Assembly: GCA_024684395.1 (NCBI GenBank)
Contig: JAIKWY010000109.1
Span: 1 to 41,476, forward strand
Direction of reading: 5' to 3'
DNA length: 41,476 nucleotides
Source: Oscillospiraceae bacterium
GTDB taxonomy: Bacteria; Bacillota; Clostridia; Oscillospirales; Ruminococcaceae
The notes below the pieces were generated by a model that saw only the letters and a list, made by a program, of their open reading frames with translations, searched no databases and had not been told where the DNA came from. Shown one piece after another: positions 31,203 to 38,582 of this stretch (its first letter is position 1; each line of letters opens with the position of its first letter). Position numbers and translations under genes: made by a program.

Positions 31203-31772
31203 TCATTGATCAAATCCAAACAGCTTTTTCGTTGTGTTATAAATGATCACTGCAACAGCGATTCCGATGATAATAACAACCGGAAACGACCATGCCGGAC
31301 TGCAATCCATCAGTGTTTCTGCATAACCTCTCGGCATTTCCTCAACAGCGCACTCATAAGTATAATCACGATTGAACCATATCTGTCCGTAATATCCGAA
31401 TGTAGAAAAGGACATGATCACAGCAGCGATCATATTTCCCTTTTCGTTATATTCAAATGCAATGCGGATCAGCTCAGCAAGAACAGCAATGACAATCACA
31501 GGTACACAATGCCATACATTCGCATCCTGCATGGCAAAGAATGTTAACAGCATTCCAAGTGACAGGCAAACAGCAGCTCCGAACGATCTGATGCGGTCAA
31601 ATGCTTTTGCTGCTACGCCTGTAACAAGTAATCCTGCTGTTATCTGATAACACACGAAAAGAAATGGGTGTATCGAACCAAGTACGCAGACAATGACTGA
31701 TGTTATCACATACAGCACTACATACAACAGCATCCACAATGCGTTTTTCTTACTCCAGGAATGTTCTCTCAT
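31203..31772 (-). CDS. MptD/Trep_Strep-type ECF transporter S-component (orphan)
   Basis: A 189-residue membrane protein with five or six spans. It has the family features of MptD-like putative S-components: an N-terminal charged stretch and span (ALWMLLYVVLYVITSVIVCVLGSIHPFLFVCYQI), a central VIVIAVLAELIRIAFEYNEKGN loop matching the VVADLIAKKGGYKS position of the S-component at 37288, and a MPRGYAETL segment before the last span. It would bind a small substrate for a shared or neighbouring T/A module, perhaps the one at 37875-40076. ATG at 31772 has GGGAG 8 bases upstream; ATG at 31778 is too close. It lies just downstream of a MITE-like element. Confidence 0.65.
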   Translation of the reverse strand: MREHSWSKKNALWMLLYVVLYVITSVIVCVLGSIHPFLFVCYQITAGLLVTGVAAKAFDRIRSFGAAVCLSLGMLLTFFAMQDANVWHCVPVIVIAVLAELIRIAFEYNEKGNMIAAVIMSFSTFGYYGQIWFNRDYTYECAVEEMPRGYAETLMDCSPAWSFPVVIIIGIAVAVIIYNTTKKLFGFDQ

Positions 31773-31801
31773 AATCATTTCTCCCTTTTATAATAGTTTT
31801 G

Positions 31802-31911
31802 CACTATCCACAACTTAAACGCTGAGTCGCCCCACCCCCGACCCCCTCCCCAGAGGGGAGGGGGCTATTTATGGGGGCTTCGCCCCCACGCCCCTTAAGT
31901 TGTAGACAGTG
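31802..31911. mobile_element. MITE-like element with 17-bp terminal inverted repeats
   Basis: About 110 bases bounded by CACTATCCACAACTTAA (31802-31818) and TTAAGTTGTAGACAGTG (31895-31911), inverted with two mismatches. Inside are CCCCCTCCCC-AGA-GGGGAGGGGG and GGGGGC-TTC-GCCCCC hairpins, related to repeat family 1. No obvious target duplication. Its right end encodes the last residues and stop codon of the hydrolase gene, so it seems inserted at that gene's 3' end. Confidence 0.65.
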
Positions 31912-32917
31912 AATATTTTTGTATCAGTCGCATGATCTCATCAAATGCAGGCTTACAGCCGGGAATAAAGTATTGCAGGGCATAGCAGTGATGCATACCT
32001 TTGCCCACATGGATCATACACTTCGCACCTGCATTTCTGAAGCTCTCCGCATAGCTCGGTGCAAAGGCATACAACGTTTCCGCACTGCCGTAATAGAAAT
32101 GCGTCACGGGGGCATTGCGGAAGTCGCCGTGTGCGGTCGCAAGATACTTTTCGGGAATATCTCTGCCGTGGCACATGATCTCACGGGCGGTATACATATA
32201 CGCCGCAGGTATCATGATATCTCTTTCATCAAGTGCTTTGATCGCCGATTTTTCCGCTTCGGTAACAGGAACACTTCCTGGCGATACGGGGATCAGCATT
32301 CCGGGCATAGGAATAGTCTTGCAGCTGTCATTCAGCTCGTTGATGTATGTGATCAGGTCGAGCAGCAGCGCACCGCCCGATGAAAAGCCGAGAAATACGA
32401 TGTTCTCAGGCTTGTAGAATGTAAGCATTTTCTCATAGCAATCAAACAGCATCTGCACATTTTCGAGCATATCGTGTTCATGACATAGGGGATAAAATGG
32501 AAACCAAACATCTGCGCCTGTTTCCTCTGCGATTTTTCTTGAAAGACCGATGTCACCCTGATCGGAACCGAGTATCATGCCGCCGCCGAACACAAAGAGG
32601 AGCGCATTTTTACGCCGTGTCTTTTCAATATCAATTTCAACGCAGTGATACTGTCCCTGTATCAGATGATCGGTATAATGCGCCTTGTTATCAGTCGGCA
32701 TGATGAAATGCCGGTTCTTTGCATTCATTTTTGCCGCTTTTGCAAGAACTTCTTCTTTCGTGCCGACCAGACTGTTTTTGATCTTAGCTGCTTTTACAAC
32801 AGCTTTTGCCAGCTTATAGAACGGATCGTCCATCCCATCGGGAGCTTTTACAACTTTATCTCGTTTATCAAATCTCATAAATCGTTTCTTTTTCATGATT
32901 ATCTCTGCCTTACTCAT
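31895..32917 (-). CDS. Alpha/beta hydrolase (HSL-like fold-3 esterase)
   Basis: A 340-residue cytoplasmic hydrolase. The oxyanion-hole motif is VFGGGMILG (111-114 GGGM, a variant of HGGG), the nucleophile elbow is GFSSGG with S179, and a late VGKGMHHCYAL segment supplies the catalytic His. This order matches the hormone-sensitive-lipase/acetyl-esterase family. The substrate is unknown; deacetylation or esterase activity is likely. GAGGAG lies 8 bases before ATG 32917, and the start overlaps the stop of the DUF6796-like gene by 8 bases. The last four residues (LSTT) and the stop come from the inverted repeat of the MITE-like element, so the native C-terminus may have been replaced. Confidence 0.82.
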   Translation of the reverse strand: MSKAEIIMKKKRFMRFDKRDKVVKAPDGMDDPFYKLAKAVVKAAKIKNSLVGTKEEVLAKAAKMNAKNRHFIMPTDNKAHYTDHLIQGQYHCVEIDIEKTRRKNALLFVFGGGMILGSDQGDIGLSRKIAEETGADVWFPFYPLCHEHDMLENVQMLFDCYEKMLTFYKPENIVFLGFSSGGALLLDLITYINELNDSCKTIPMPGMLIPVSPGSVPVTEAEKSAIKALDERDIMIPAAYMYTAREIMCHGRDIPEKYLATAHGDFRNAPVTHFYYGSAETLYAFAPSYAESFRNAGAKCMIHVGKGMHHCYALQYFIPGCKPAFDEIMRLIQKYSLSTT

Positions 32918-33650
32918 CTGTTTGCTCCTCTATGCTCTTTTTGTCATGAACTGCATATTGCATAGTCAGCAATAATCCGCCAAACATCCAGATATTGCCT
33001 ATACTGATCCATGCAGCAGTCAGACCGTTGGTAACTGCATGGTTGCCTGTGAATTTCAACAGCATTGTTGTTGCCATGCCAACTGGCATGGAAAATATCC
33101 AGCACCATTTCGGATACGGTGTCAGTCCTTTGGCAAATGCACTGATCTGTGCCGTACTCATAACAAAGAAGAATATCAGAAACAGGATCATTGCAGGCAG
33201 CAGAAAACAAACACCGAACTTTAGTGTCAGATCATAAGCAGCATCGGAACTTACAAGCATCATGTGCTTGTAGAAGAATACAGTCGAAAGGCACGGCACA
33301 TGAACACCGCAAGCTGCAAAAAGCATATATCCGAACACGCCGCTTCGGAACACATGGGCGTGTTTCATACTCTTGTTTGCGATCAATCTGTATATTCCGA
33401 AATAGCAAAGTCCCTCAAGCGAGATGCCGATCAGTCCGAGAAATGCAGACCAAAACAGCTTTCCGTCTGACAGCGCAAGATACTGCGACAGCTTCTTTTC
33501 AAGTCCCGACAGGCTTTCGTCATACACGCCATATCCGAGCAGCCAGTCGCCAACAAAGGTCATGCAGCCGCCGAGCAGACCTATGATAAAGAGCTTGCGG
33601 ATGCGGTTCCAGTTAAGACTGCTGTCAATGCCGATGTCATTATATTTCAT
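32910..33650 (-). CDS. DUF6796-like membrane protein
   Basis: A 246-residue protein with about six spans. It has IGLLGGCMTFVGDWLLGYG in the first span, SGVFGYMLFAACGVHVPCLSTVFFYKHM, and a KFTGNHAVTNGLTAAWISIGNIWMFGG segment near the C-terminus. This resembles the DUF6796 family, whose role is unknown. His and Cys residues in the GVHVPCL stretch are conspicuous within a membrane segment. GGGAG lies ahead of the ATG. Part of the minus-strand operon, 13 bases after the paralogue at 33664 and coupled to the hydrolase. Confidence 0.6.
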   Translation of the reverse strand: MKYNDIGIDSSLNWNRIRKLFIIGLLGGCMTFVGDWLLGYGVYDESLSGLEKKLSQYLALSDGKLFWSAFLGLIGISLEGLCYFGIYRLIANKSMKHAHVFRSGVFGYMLFAACGVHVPCLSTVFFYKHMMLVSSDAAYDLTLKFGVCFLLPAMILFLIFFFVMSTAQISAFAKGLTPYPKWCWIFSMPVGMATTMLLKFTGNHAVTNGLTAAWISIGNIWMFGGLLLTMQYAVHDKKSIEEQTDE

Positions 33651-33663
33651 TCTATCACTCCCG

Positions 33664-34152
33664 TTATATTACTTTTGCAAGCAAGACCACTATTCCTGCG
33701 GCGATCGCCGCACCGATCACCCATATCAGTGCAAGAAATGAACGCTTTTTCAGTACCTGCGCCCATGTCTGCACAAACGGAATATCCTCCGTGCCCTTCA
33801 GGATCCAGAATTTGCTGTACCCTACCCACAGCTTGTCGATCACAACGCCGTCATAAAGATTCATGACTTCCAGAAAGAGTAATGCCTGCAAATAGGCGTT
33901 CCTGAAGTCGCTGATATGATTCCACACGGCGATGATCAGCACAAGCGCAGCCAGCATAACGATATAGAACAGCGTCATAAAGCGTTTGCGCTGTTTTTTC
34001 ACTGTCTCCCTGTCAGTCAGACCGATCTTGTATGCACGCTCCTGCACAGCTTTCGGATAGAAATACAGTCCGTTTATTGCTCCGCCCCTGACGGAATATC
34101 TTACCATTGCCGTGAACAGAAGGCAGTATAAGCATAATTGCAGATATATCAT
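33664..34152 (-). CDS. Membrane protein paralogue 1 of 3
   Basis: A 162-residue protein with four spans. It shares a layout with the next two genes: a first span, a juxtamembrane FYPKAVQE motif, two spans flanking an acidic pair (NLYDGVVIDKLWV), a polar loop with Trp residues and a last span. No family recognised. ATG at 34152 is preferred with GGGAG 8 bases upstream, rather than the TTG at 34167. Spaced 15 bases from paralogue 2. Confidence 0.7.
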   Translation of the reverse strand: MIYLQLCLYCLLFTAMVRYSVRGGAINGLYFYPKAVQERAYKIGLTDRETVKKQRKRFMTLFYIVMLAALVLIIAVWNHISDFRNAYLQALLFLEVMNLYDGVVIDKLWVGYSKFWILKGTEDIPFVQTWAQVLKKRSFLALIWVIGAAIAAGIVVLLAKVI

Positions 34153-34167
34153 AACACACGCTCCCAA

Positions 34168-34665
34168 TTAGCCAAGTAAAGCACCGATACCCGCAACGAT
34201 AATTCCTGCCAACGGACAGAACAGCAATGGCCATGCCAGACCGTGTTCCGGCACTGCCAGCTTCCACCAACCGCTCCATTTCCAGTCTGGATGTCCCTCT
34301 GCTCCTTTAATAAGTCCCTTATCCATGACATATATTCTCGCAAGTACATCCAGAAAAAAGAAATCTCCTGCATTCACAAACATCATTTCAATATATCCCG
34401 TCCAGAACAGGTTTTTGAAACCGCCGACACCGGCAAGATGTGCGCTGACCGCCATATACAGGAACATCAGCAGATATATGACGATCAGAATGCAGAACAG
34501 CACTGTTACATCTTTCCGATTGACATAGGGGGCTGCCGCTTGTTTGATACCCTTCGGAAACATTCTGCTGCACGCCTGCGGAAATACATAAAAGAACAGT
34601 CCGACCAAACCATTGAATATGACGCACATGACGATACCGTCTAATATCGTTCTTGACCAGTTCAT
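34168..34665 (-). CDS. Membrane protein paralogue 2 of 3
   Basis: A 165-residue protein with four spans. It has FPKGIKQ after the first span and NAGDFFFLDVLAR in the third, matching FYPKAVQE and NLYDGVVIDKLWV of paralogue 1. A polar loop (HPDWKWSGWWKLAVPEHG) precedes the last span. Function unknown. AGGAGG lies 5 bases before the ATG and contains the stop of paralogue 3. Confidence 0.7.
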   Translation of the reverse strand: MNWSRTILDGIVMCVIFNGLVGLFFYVFPQACSRMFPKGIKQAAAPYVNRKDVTVLFCILIVIYLLMFLYMAVSAHLAGVGGFKNLFWTGYIEMMFVNAGDFFFLDVLARIYVMDKGLIKGAEGHPDWKWSGWWKLAVPEHGLAWPLLFCPLAGIIVAGIGALLG

Positions 34666-34674
34666 AGCCGCCTC

Positions 34675-35178
34675 CTACATTCTTGAAAATATAAAAGCCA
34701 ATATCAAGCAGCATATCAGCATAAAAACACTTTGTCCGAGATGCTGTTTCCGGTTATATCCGAATTGCTGCCAACCTGCGCAGCCCTTGGTTTCGGGGAA
34801 GAAATGGGGAAAGAAATTCGTTTTTGTCAGCAGGAAATAATCCAGAGCGATGATATCAACTGCCTTTACGCCGAAAGCGATCATCAGAAACCGCAGCAGA
34901 TACTGACTGTATGTAAAATCATGATGCATTCCGTCAATGCCGCCGATAATGAACACAGCAATAAACAGCAAAAACATCATAATGATAAGGATACCGCCGA
35001 AAATCCTTGGCGCTTTGGGCAGTCTGTCAATTTCATCAAGCCGAGGTCTCAGTGCTTCCTGCACATCCTTCGGGAAGTTCTTTGCAAATCCACGATACGG
35101 CATAAATACAGTTGCTGTCAGTATCATCAGGCACAGCAGGATACTATTGCAGAGTGTCAACAGCAGTGTCATAAGCAT
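34675..35178 (-). CDS. Membrane protein paralogue 3 of 3
   Basis: A 167-residue protein with four spans, FPKDVQE after the first and KAVDIIALDYFLL in the third, then a loop with FFPHFFPETKGCAGW. Clearly related to its two downstream neighbours but strongly diverged. ATG at 35178 is chosen because GAGG lies 9 bases upstream; a TTG at 35187 overlaps the site. It ends in TAG, the only annotated gene in the window that does, and that codon lies in the next ribosome site. Confidence 0.7.
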   Translation of the reverse strand: MLMTLLLTLCNSILLCLMILTATVFMPYRGFAKNFPKDVQEALRPRLDEIDRLPKAPRIFGGILIIMMFLLFIAVFIIGGIDGMHHDFTYSQYLLRFLMIAFGVKAVDIIALDYFLLTKTNFFPHFFPETKGCAGWQQFGYNRKQHLGQSVFMLICCLILAFIFSRM

Positions 35179-35263
35179 GATGATCAACCTCTTTATCGTA
35201 TGTTAGCTTGACAGCAAGCGGAATGAGTACAGTCTTCCGCATATCTCCGGGTTTTAGTTCCAT
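35144..35263 (-). CDS. Possible 39-residue protein
   Basis: MELKPGDMRKTVLIPLAVKL and 19 more residues, with AAGGAG 8 bases before the ATG. It overlaps the start of paralogue 3 by 35 bases in another frame. It may be a coupling leader, or the severed front of a gene damaged by the same rearrangement as the neighbouring chimera. No family recognised. Confidence 0.4.
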   Translation of the reverse strand: MELKPGDMRKTVLIPLAVKLTYDKEVDHHAYDTAVDTLQ

Positions 35264-35283
35264 GATCGATACTCCTTTTTCGT

Positions 35284-36036
35284 TTATTCCATGTCCCATG
35301 ACTCGGCAAATTTGCTGAACAGCCACAAACCGTTTTCATCATCCGCATCGAAGTCTGCACCATCCACAGTTCGTGGTATTGTAACATCTGTATCGTTCTG
35401 GAAATAACAGTACATTTCCGCAGTGTTGTACTTTTCATCTGCCTTTCCAAGCACTTCGGTACGCTGCTGAACATCTTTTATTCCGCTGATATTTGCTATT
35501 TTTCTGGCTTGTTCTTTATCAAAATCCGCCCCGTATATCCAGCCATCAGCGAAATTGGAGCTACTTTCAAAATCTGTTCTCGCCTTATTTCCGCCGATCA
35601 CATTTGCCTGAAATCCCATATAGCACCACATGGCGATCAATGATAACAACATAATTGAAAAAAACTGCGCAAAGTTTGCTTTGATGTCACGGAGCATTTT
35701 CCTTTTGAGCATTGCTGTCACCTCTTCATATGCCGTCAGTCCGGGGAGCAGATTGTAGAACTGGAATATGAATCCGATCGTATCCGCACGGTACTCCGAA
35801 AGCTGCCTGTCGTTATACGAGGATATCTCTTTTCCGTCAACGAGAACCTTACCCTCTGTTGGAATGTCCATTCCGCCCAGCATATTCAGCACAGTGGATT
35901 TACCTGCACCGGATTGCCCAAGGATAACTACAAATTCTCCGCTTTCAATGGTGAAGCTCACACGATTGACTGCAACCTGTTTTCCGTCGCCTTTTCCGTA
36001 AATTTTCACTACATCCATGAATTCTACCGCTGACAT
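35284..36036 (-). pseudogene. In-frame chimera of a truncated LolD-type ABC ATPase and a truncated FtsX/MacB-type permease
   Basis: 250 codons. Residues 1-108 are the front of a LolD/MacB-type ATPase with Walker A GQSGAGKST (40-48), EYRADTIGFIFQFYNLLPGLTAYE and Q-loop Q92. They stop short of the LSGGQ signature, Walker B and H-loop, so ATP hydrolysis is not possible. From residue 109 the sequence is the front of an FtsX-like permease (MLKRKMLRDIKANFAQFFSIMLLSLIAMWCYMGF) that ends at FAESWDME, after one membrane span and part of the extracellular domain. At the junction, GAGGTGACAGCA before ATG 35712 is a normal ribosome site, so the permease start survives. An internal deletion joining two adjacent genes explains this. 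GGAGG precedes ATG 36036, and the promoter upstream is intact. Confidence 0.8.
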
Positions 36037-36061
36037 TTTAATTCCTCCATTTTAAATAAGG

Positions 36062-36075
36062 TTAGCAATAGCAAA
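36062..36075. promoter_or_regulatory. TTAGC-N4-GCTAA-type operator, site 1
   Basis: TTAGC-AATA-GCAAA, one mismatch from the dyad, in the leader just downstream of the start site of the accessory operon. Confidence 0.5.
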
Positions 36076-36086
36076 CTTATATAGCT

Positions 36087-36115
36087 ATTATAGCACATGC
36101 TAACTCAAATTGCAA
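36087..36115 (-). promoter_or_regulatory. Promoter of the accessory operon (36036 to 31895)
   Basis: Minus-strand TTGCAA (36115-36110) and TATAAT (36092-36087), 17-base spacer. Start near 36080, about 45 bases before ATG 36036. Confidence 0.75.
36090..36103. promoter_or_regulatory. TTAGC-N4-GCTAA-type operator, site 2
   Basis: ATAGC-ACAT-GCTAA, one mismatch, covering the end of the -10 and the spacer. With site 1 it brackets the start site. Confidence 0.55.
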
Positions 36116-36125
36116 GATGTCTACG

Positions 36126-36154
36126 AAAAAAAGCCGTCCAAGAATGAACGGCTT
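36126..36154 (-). terminator. Terminator after the AraC-family gene at 36251
   Basis: AAGCCGT / ACGGCTT stem and TTTTTTT on the minus strand, about 97 bases past the stop. It also insulates the accessory operon promoter. Confidence 0.75.
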
Positions 36155-36250
36155 TCTTGCGTTATTTCTGTACTGTTTTGCTGTTTCGTCGGATTATTGC
36201 TTGCCATATCTTATTTCTTGCTTTCGGAACATAGCCGTGTCAGTTGTTTA

Positions 36251-37150
36251 TCAAGCATCGTATTTCTCCTTTTTGCGAAATTCAAGCGGTGTACATCCTG
36301 CATATTTCCGGAATGCCTCTGTAAACCTCGACTGACCGGAGAAACCGATCTTGCGGGCAATCATGTCAAGAGAATCGGAAGTCTGTGTGAGAAGCTCCAT
36401 TGCCTTCTCCATCCGCACCTTCTGCTGAAAATCACGGAAGGCGTATCCATAAACATTTCGGAAATAGGCTTTCAGTGACGTTTCGCTGATGCCAAACTGC
36501 GCTGCAAACTCTGCGGCAGAATGCCGAACAGACAGGTCGCTGACAATGCTGTCGTGTACGGCTTTTGCAATCTCTGTCTGCTGATGCAGATAATACCGGC
36601 GGCTTTGCAATTTGAAATCCGTATGCAGATGCTTCAGCAGCAGCATTAGTTCCTCATATTTCAGGCGCATGATCGCACTGTCGAGTTCTTGTTCACAATA
36701 CAAAAGTATCTGCTCTGTGATTTGCAGCAGCGTCTGTTCTGCCGTGGCGATCAGCGGATGCTCTCTGTCAGAAAGAGGCAGTGAAAAAATGCTGGAAAGC
36801 CCCTGCTTTACGTTCTGATTCTCGATATATAGCTCAATTCCGGTATAATCAGCAGTCGGAAAATGATAGCTTTCCATAGTCTGCCCGTCATCGACCGCAA
36901 GCTCGCCGCCAATCAGGTATGTCACCACACCGGAATGCGTTTTGATCTCACATCGTCCGCTCAGGCATATATTGAGCTTGATGCTGCCTGCTGCCCTTGC
37001 ATGGGGATCATTTAATTCCGGACACGCCGCATCGTGAATGCGAACGCAGAACAAACTCACGCCCTCCATGATCGGATAGCAAACGATTTTACTGGCTTGG
37101 GTACGGTAAACGGAATAAGCACGGTTTTTCTCTTGTATAAAATGATCCAT
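36251..37150 (-). CDS. AraC-family regulator divergent from the ECF operon
   Basis: A 299-residue protein. The N-terminal 190 residues form a cupin-like sensing region (VSLFCVRIHDAACPELNDP, IKLNICLSGRCEIKT, GGELAVDDGQTMESYHFP). The C-terminal 100 residues hold two helix-turn-helix units (HSAAEFAAQFGISETSLKAYFRNVYGYAFRDFQQKVRMEKAMELL and LDMIARKIGFSGQSRFTEAFRKYAGCTPLEFRK). The layout recalls YbtA-type regulators that activate siderophore-uptake genes; that link is inferred. ATG 37150 is chosen with GGGAG 7 bases upstream; the frame is open further but without a site. It probably controls the divergent ECF operon. Confidence 0.88.
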   Translation of the reverse strand: MDHFIQEKNRAYSVYRTQASKIVCYPIMEGVSLFCVRIHDAACPELNDPHARAAGSIKLNICLSGRCEIKTHSGVVTYLIGGELAVDDGQTMESYHFPTADYTGIELYIENQNVKQGLSSIFSLPLSDREHPLIATAEQTLLQITEQILLYCEQELDSAIMRLKYEELMLLLKHLHTDFKLQSRRYYLHQQTEIAKAVHDSIVSDLSVRHSAAEFAAQFGISETSLKAYFRNVYGYAFRDFQQKVRMEKAMELLTQTSDSLDMIARKIGFSGQSRFTEAFRKYAGCTPLEFRKKEKYDA

Positions 37151-37213
37151 ATGGTTCTCCCTTTTAGCTTTTATCCATTTTAGCACCGAGTTTTTCCGAT
37201 CGGGATCAAAACT

Positions 37214-37242
37214 ATTGAAATCTCTCTTTCGATATGCTAAAA
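37214..37242 (+). promoter_or_regulatory. Promoter of the ECF transporter operon
   Basis: TTGAAA (37214-37219), 17-base spacer, TAAAAT (37237-37242). Transcription would start near 37250. Confidence 0.7.
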
Positions 37243-37249
37243 TAGTATG

Positions 37250-37263
37250 GTTAGCGATTGCTA
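37250..37263. promoter_or_regulatory. TTAGC-N4-GCTAA operator at the ECF operon start site
   Basis: A perfect dyad, TTAGC-GATT-GCTAA, placed exactly over the predicted start site, a typical repressor position. The same dyad, degenerate, flanks the promoter at 36087-36115. Confidence 0.65.
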
Positions 37264-37287
37264 ATGCAATGAACAGGAGGTCTTTGT

Positions 37288-37878
37288 ATGAACGACAATA
37301 AACTGAAAGCAAAAGATTTTATCACGGTCGGCATTTTCACGGCGATCATCTTCGCTGTGGAATTTTTGTGCGGAATGCTCGGATTAATCCACCCGTACAT
37401 TGTGGCATCGTATGTCATTATGATACCGCTCGTGGGAGCGATCCCGATGATGCTGTTTTATACGAAAATCGAGAAATTCGGTATGCTCACACTGATGTCC
37501 ATACTCATTGCGATCATCATGTTTGTGGCCGGCATGGGCTGGCTTGGTGCGCCGCTGATCATTATTTCCGGCGTAGTCGCTGATCTGATCGCAAAGAAGG
37601 GCGGCTATAAGAGCTTCAAGTCCACCGTCATCAGCTACGGCGTATTCTGCCTGTGGATCTGTGCAAACTATTTCCCGGTCATCGTCACTGCAAAGAGCTA
37701 TCGGCAGAGTCTCCTGGACGGCGGTTATTCTGCAGAATACTGCGATAATCTGTTCCGTGCCATCAACAGTAAGACCATTGCGTTTTTGCTGATCCTGTGC
37801 TTTGTTTTTGGCATGATCGGCGCATTTCTCGGCAAGGCTGTTGTAAAGAAGCACTTTGAAAAAGCCGGTATAGTATGA
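37288..37878 (+). CDS. ECF transporter S-component, MptD/Trep_Strep type
   Basis: A 196-residue membrane protein, the substrate-binding subunit of an energy-coupling-factor importer. Six spans, KAKDFITVGIFTAIIFAVEFLCGMLG at the front, HPYIVASYVIMIPLVGAIPMMLFYTKIEKFGMLTLMS, VVADLIAKKGGYKS, and a C-terminal GMIGAFLGKAVVKKHFEKAG that contacts the T-subunit. CAGGAGG lies ahead of the ATG. Overlaps the T-component gene by ATGA. The substrate is unknown; relatives occur in siderophore-linked loci. Confidence 0.88.
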   Translation: MNDNKLKAKDFITVGIFTAIIFAVEFLCGMLGLIHPYIVASYVIMIPLVGAIPMMLFYTKIEKFGMLTLMSILIAIIMFVAGMGWLGAPLIIISGVVADLIAKKGGYKSFKSTVISYGVFCLWICANYFPVIVTAKSYRQSLLDGGYSAEYCDNLFRAINSKTIAFLLILCFVFGMIGAFLGKAVVKKHFEKAGIV

Positions 37879-38579
37879 GACCGATCACACTTGACCCACG
37901 CACGAAGCTCGCTATGATTTTCGGCGTGTCCTTCATTGTCATGGTCAATGCCGTGACACCGCTTGAATGGGCGATCCGCATCGCAATTACGATGATCCCG
38001 ATCCTGCTCATGATCTCCGAGGGAAAATATGCAGCGGCATTCCGGTTTTCACTGTTGTACGGGATCGCACTGCTATTGCTGAAATGTTTTCTGTCATCCG
38101 AATCAACGGGATTCCTCTCGGCAATGCTGCTCGGCTACTGCGGCATTATTGCGCAATTTATGCCGGCGATGATTACAGCGTGGTATGTCATCCGAACCAC
38201 GAAAATCGGTGAATTCATGTCAGCCATGCAGAAAATGCATGTTCCGGACGGCATTGCTGTTTCACTGGCGGTCGTGATGCGTTTCTTCCCGACGCTGAAA
38301 GAGGAATACAGTGCGATCAGTGACGCAATGAGAATGCGAGGGATCGCATTCGGAGGCGGTAAGGTATCGAAGATGATCGAATACCGCATGATCCCGCTGC
38401 TGTTCTCCTGTGTCAGTATCGGCGAGGAGCTTTCAGCCGCAGCGGTCACACGGGGACTTGGCGCACCAATGAAGCGCACCAGCCCCTATGAGCTGCGGCT
38501 TAAAGCGGCGGATTGGATCATATTCGGGATCTTCGCACTGTTTGTCGGACTGTTTGTCGCTGTGAAATATCTGAGGTGA
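37875..38579 (+). CDS. ecfT: ECF transporter T-component, CbiQ/EcfT type
   Basis: A 234-residue transmembrane coupling protein. DPRTKLAMIFGVSFIVM at the N-terminus, then several spans, then the two cytoplasmic coupling helices with the Ala-Arg-Gly-type signatures AMRMRGIAFGG and AVTRGLGAP. These contact the ATPases. Starts within the stop of the S-component gene and lies 3 bases before the ATPase gene, so the subunits are made together. Confidence 0.92.
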   Translation: MRPITLDPRTKLAMIFGVSFIVMVNAVTPLEWAIRIAITMIPILLMISEGKYAAAFRFSLLYGIALLLLKCFLSSESTGFLSAMLLGYCGIIAQFMPAMITAWYVIRTTKIGEFMSAMQKMHVPDGIAVSLAVVMRFFPTLKEEYSAISDAMRMRGIAFGGGKVSKMIEYRMIPLLFSCVSIGEELSAAAVTRGLGAPMKRTSPYELRLKAADWIIFGIFALFVGLFVAVKYLR

Positions 38580-38582
38580 GCC

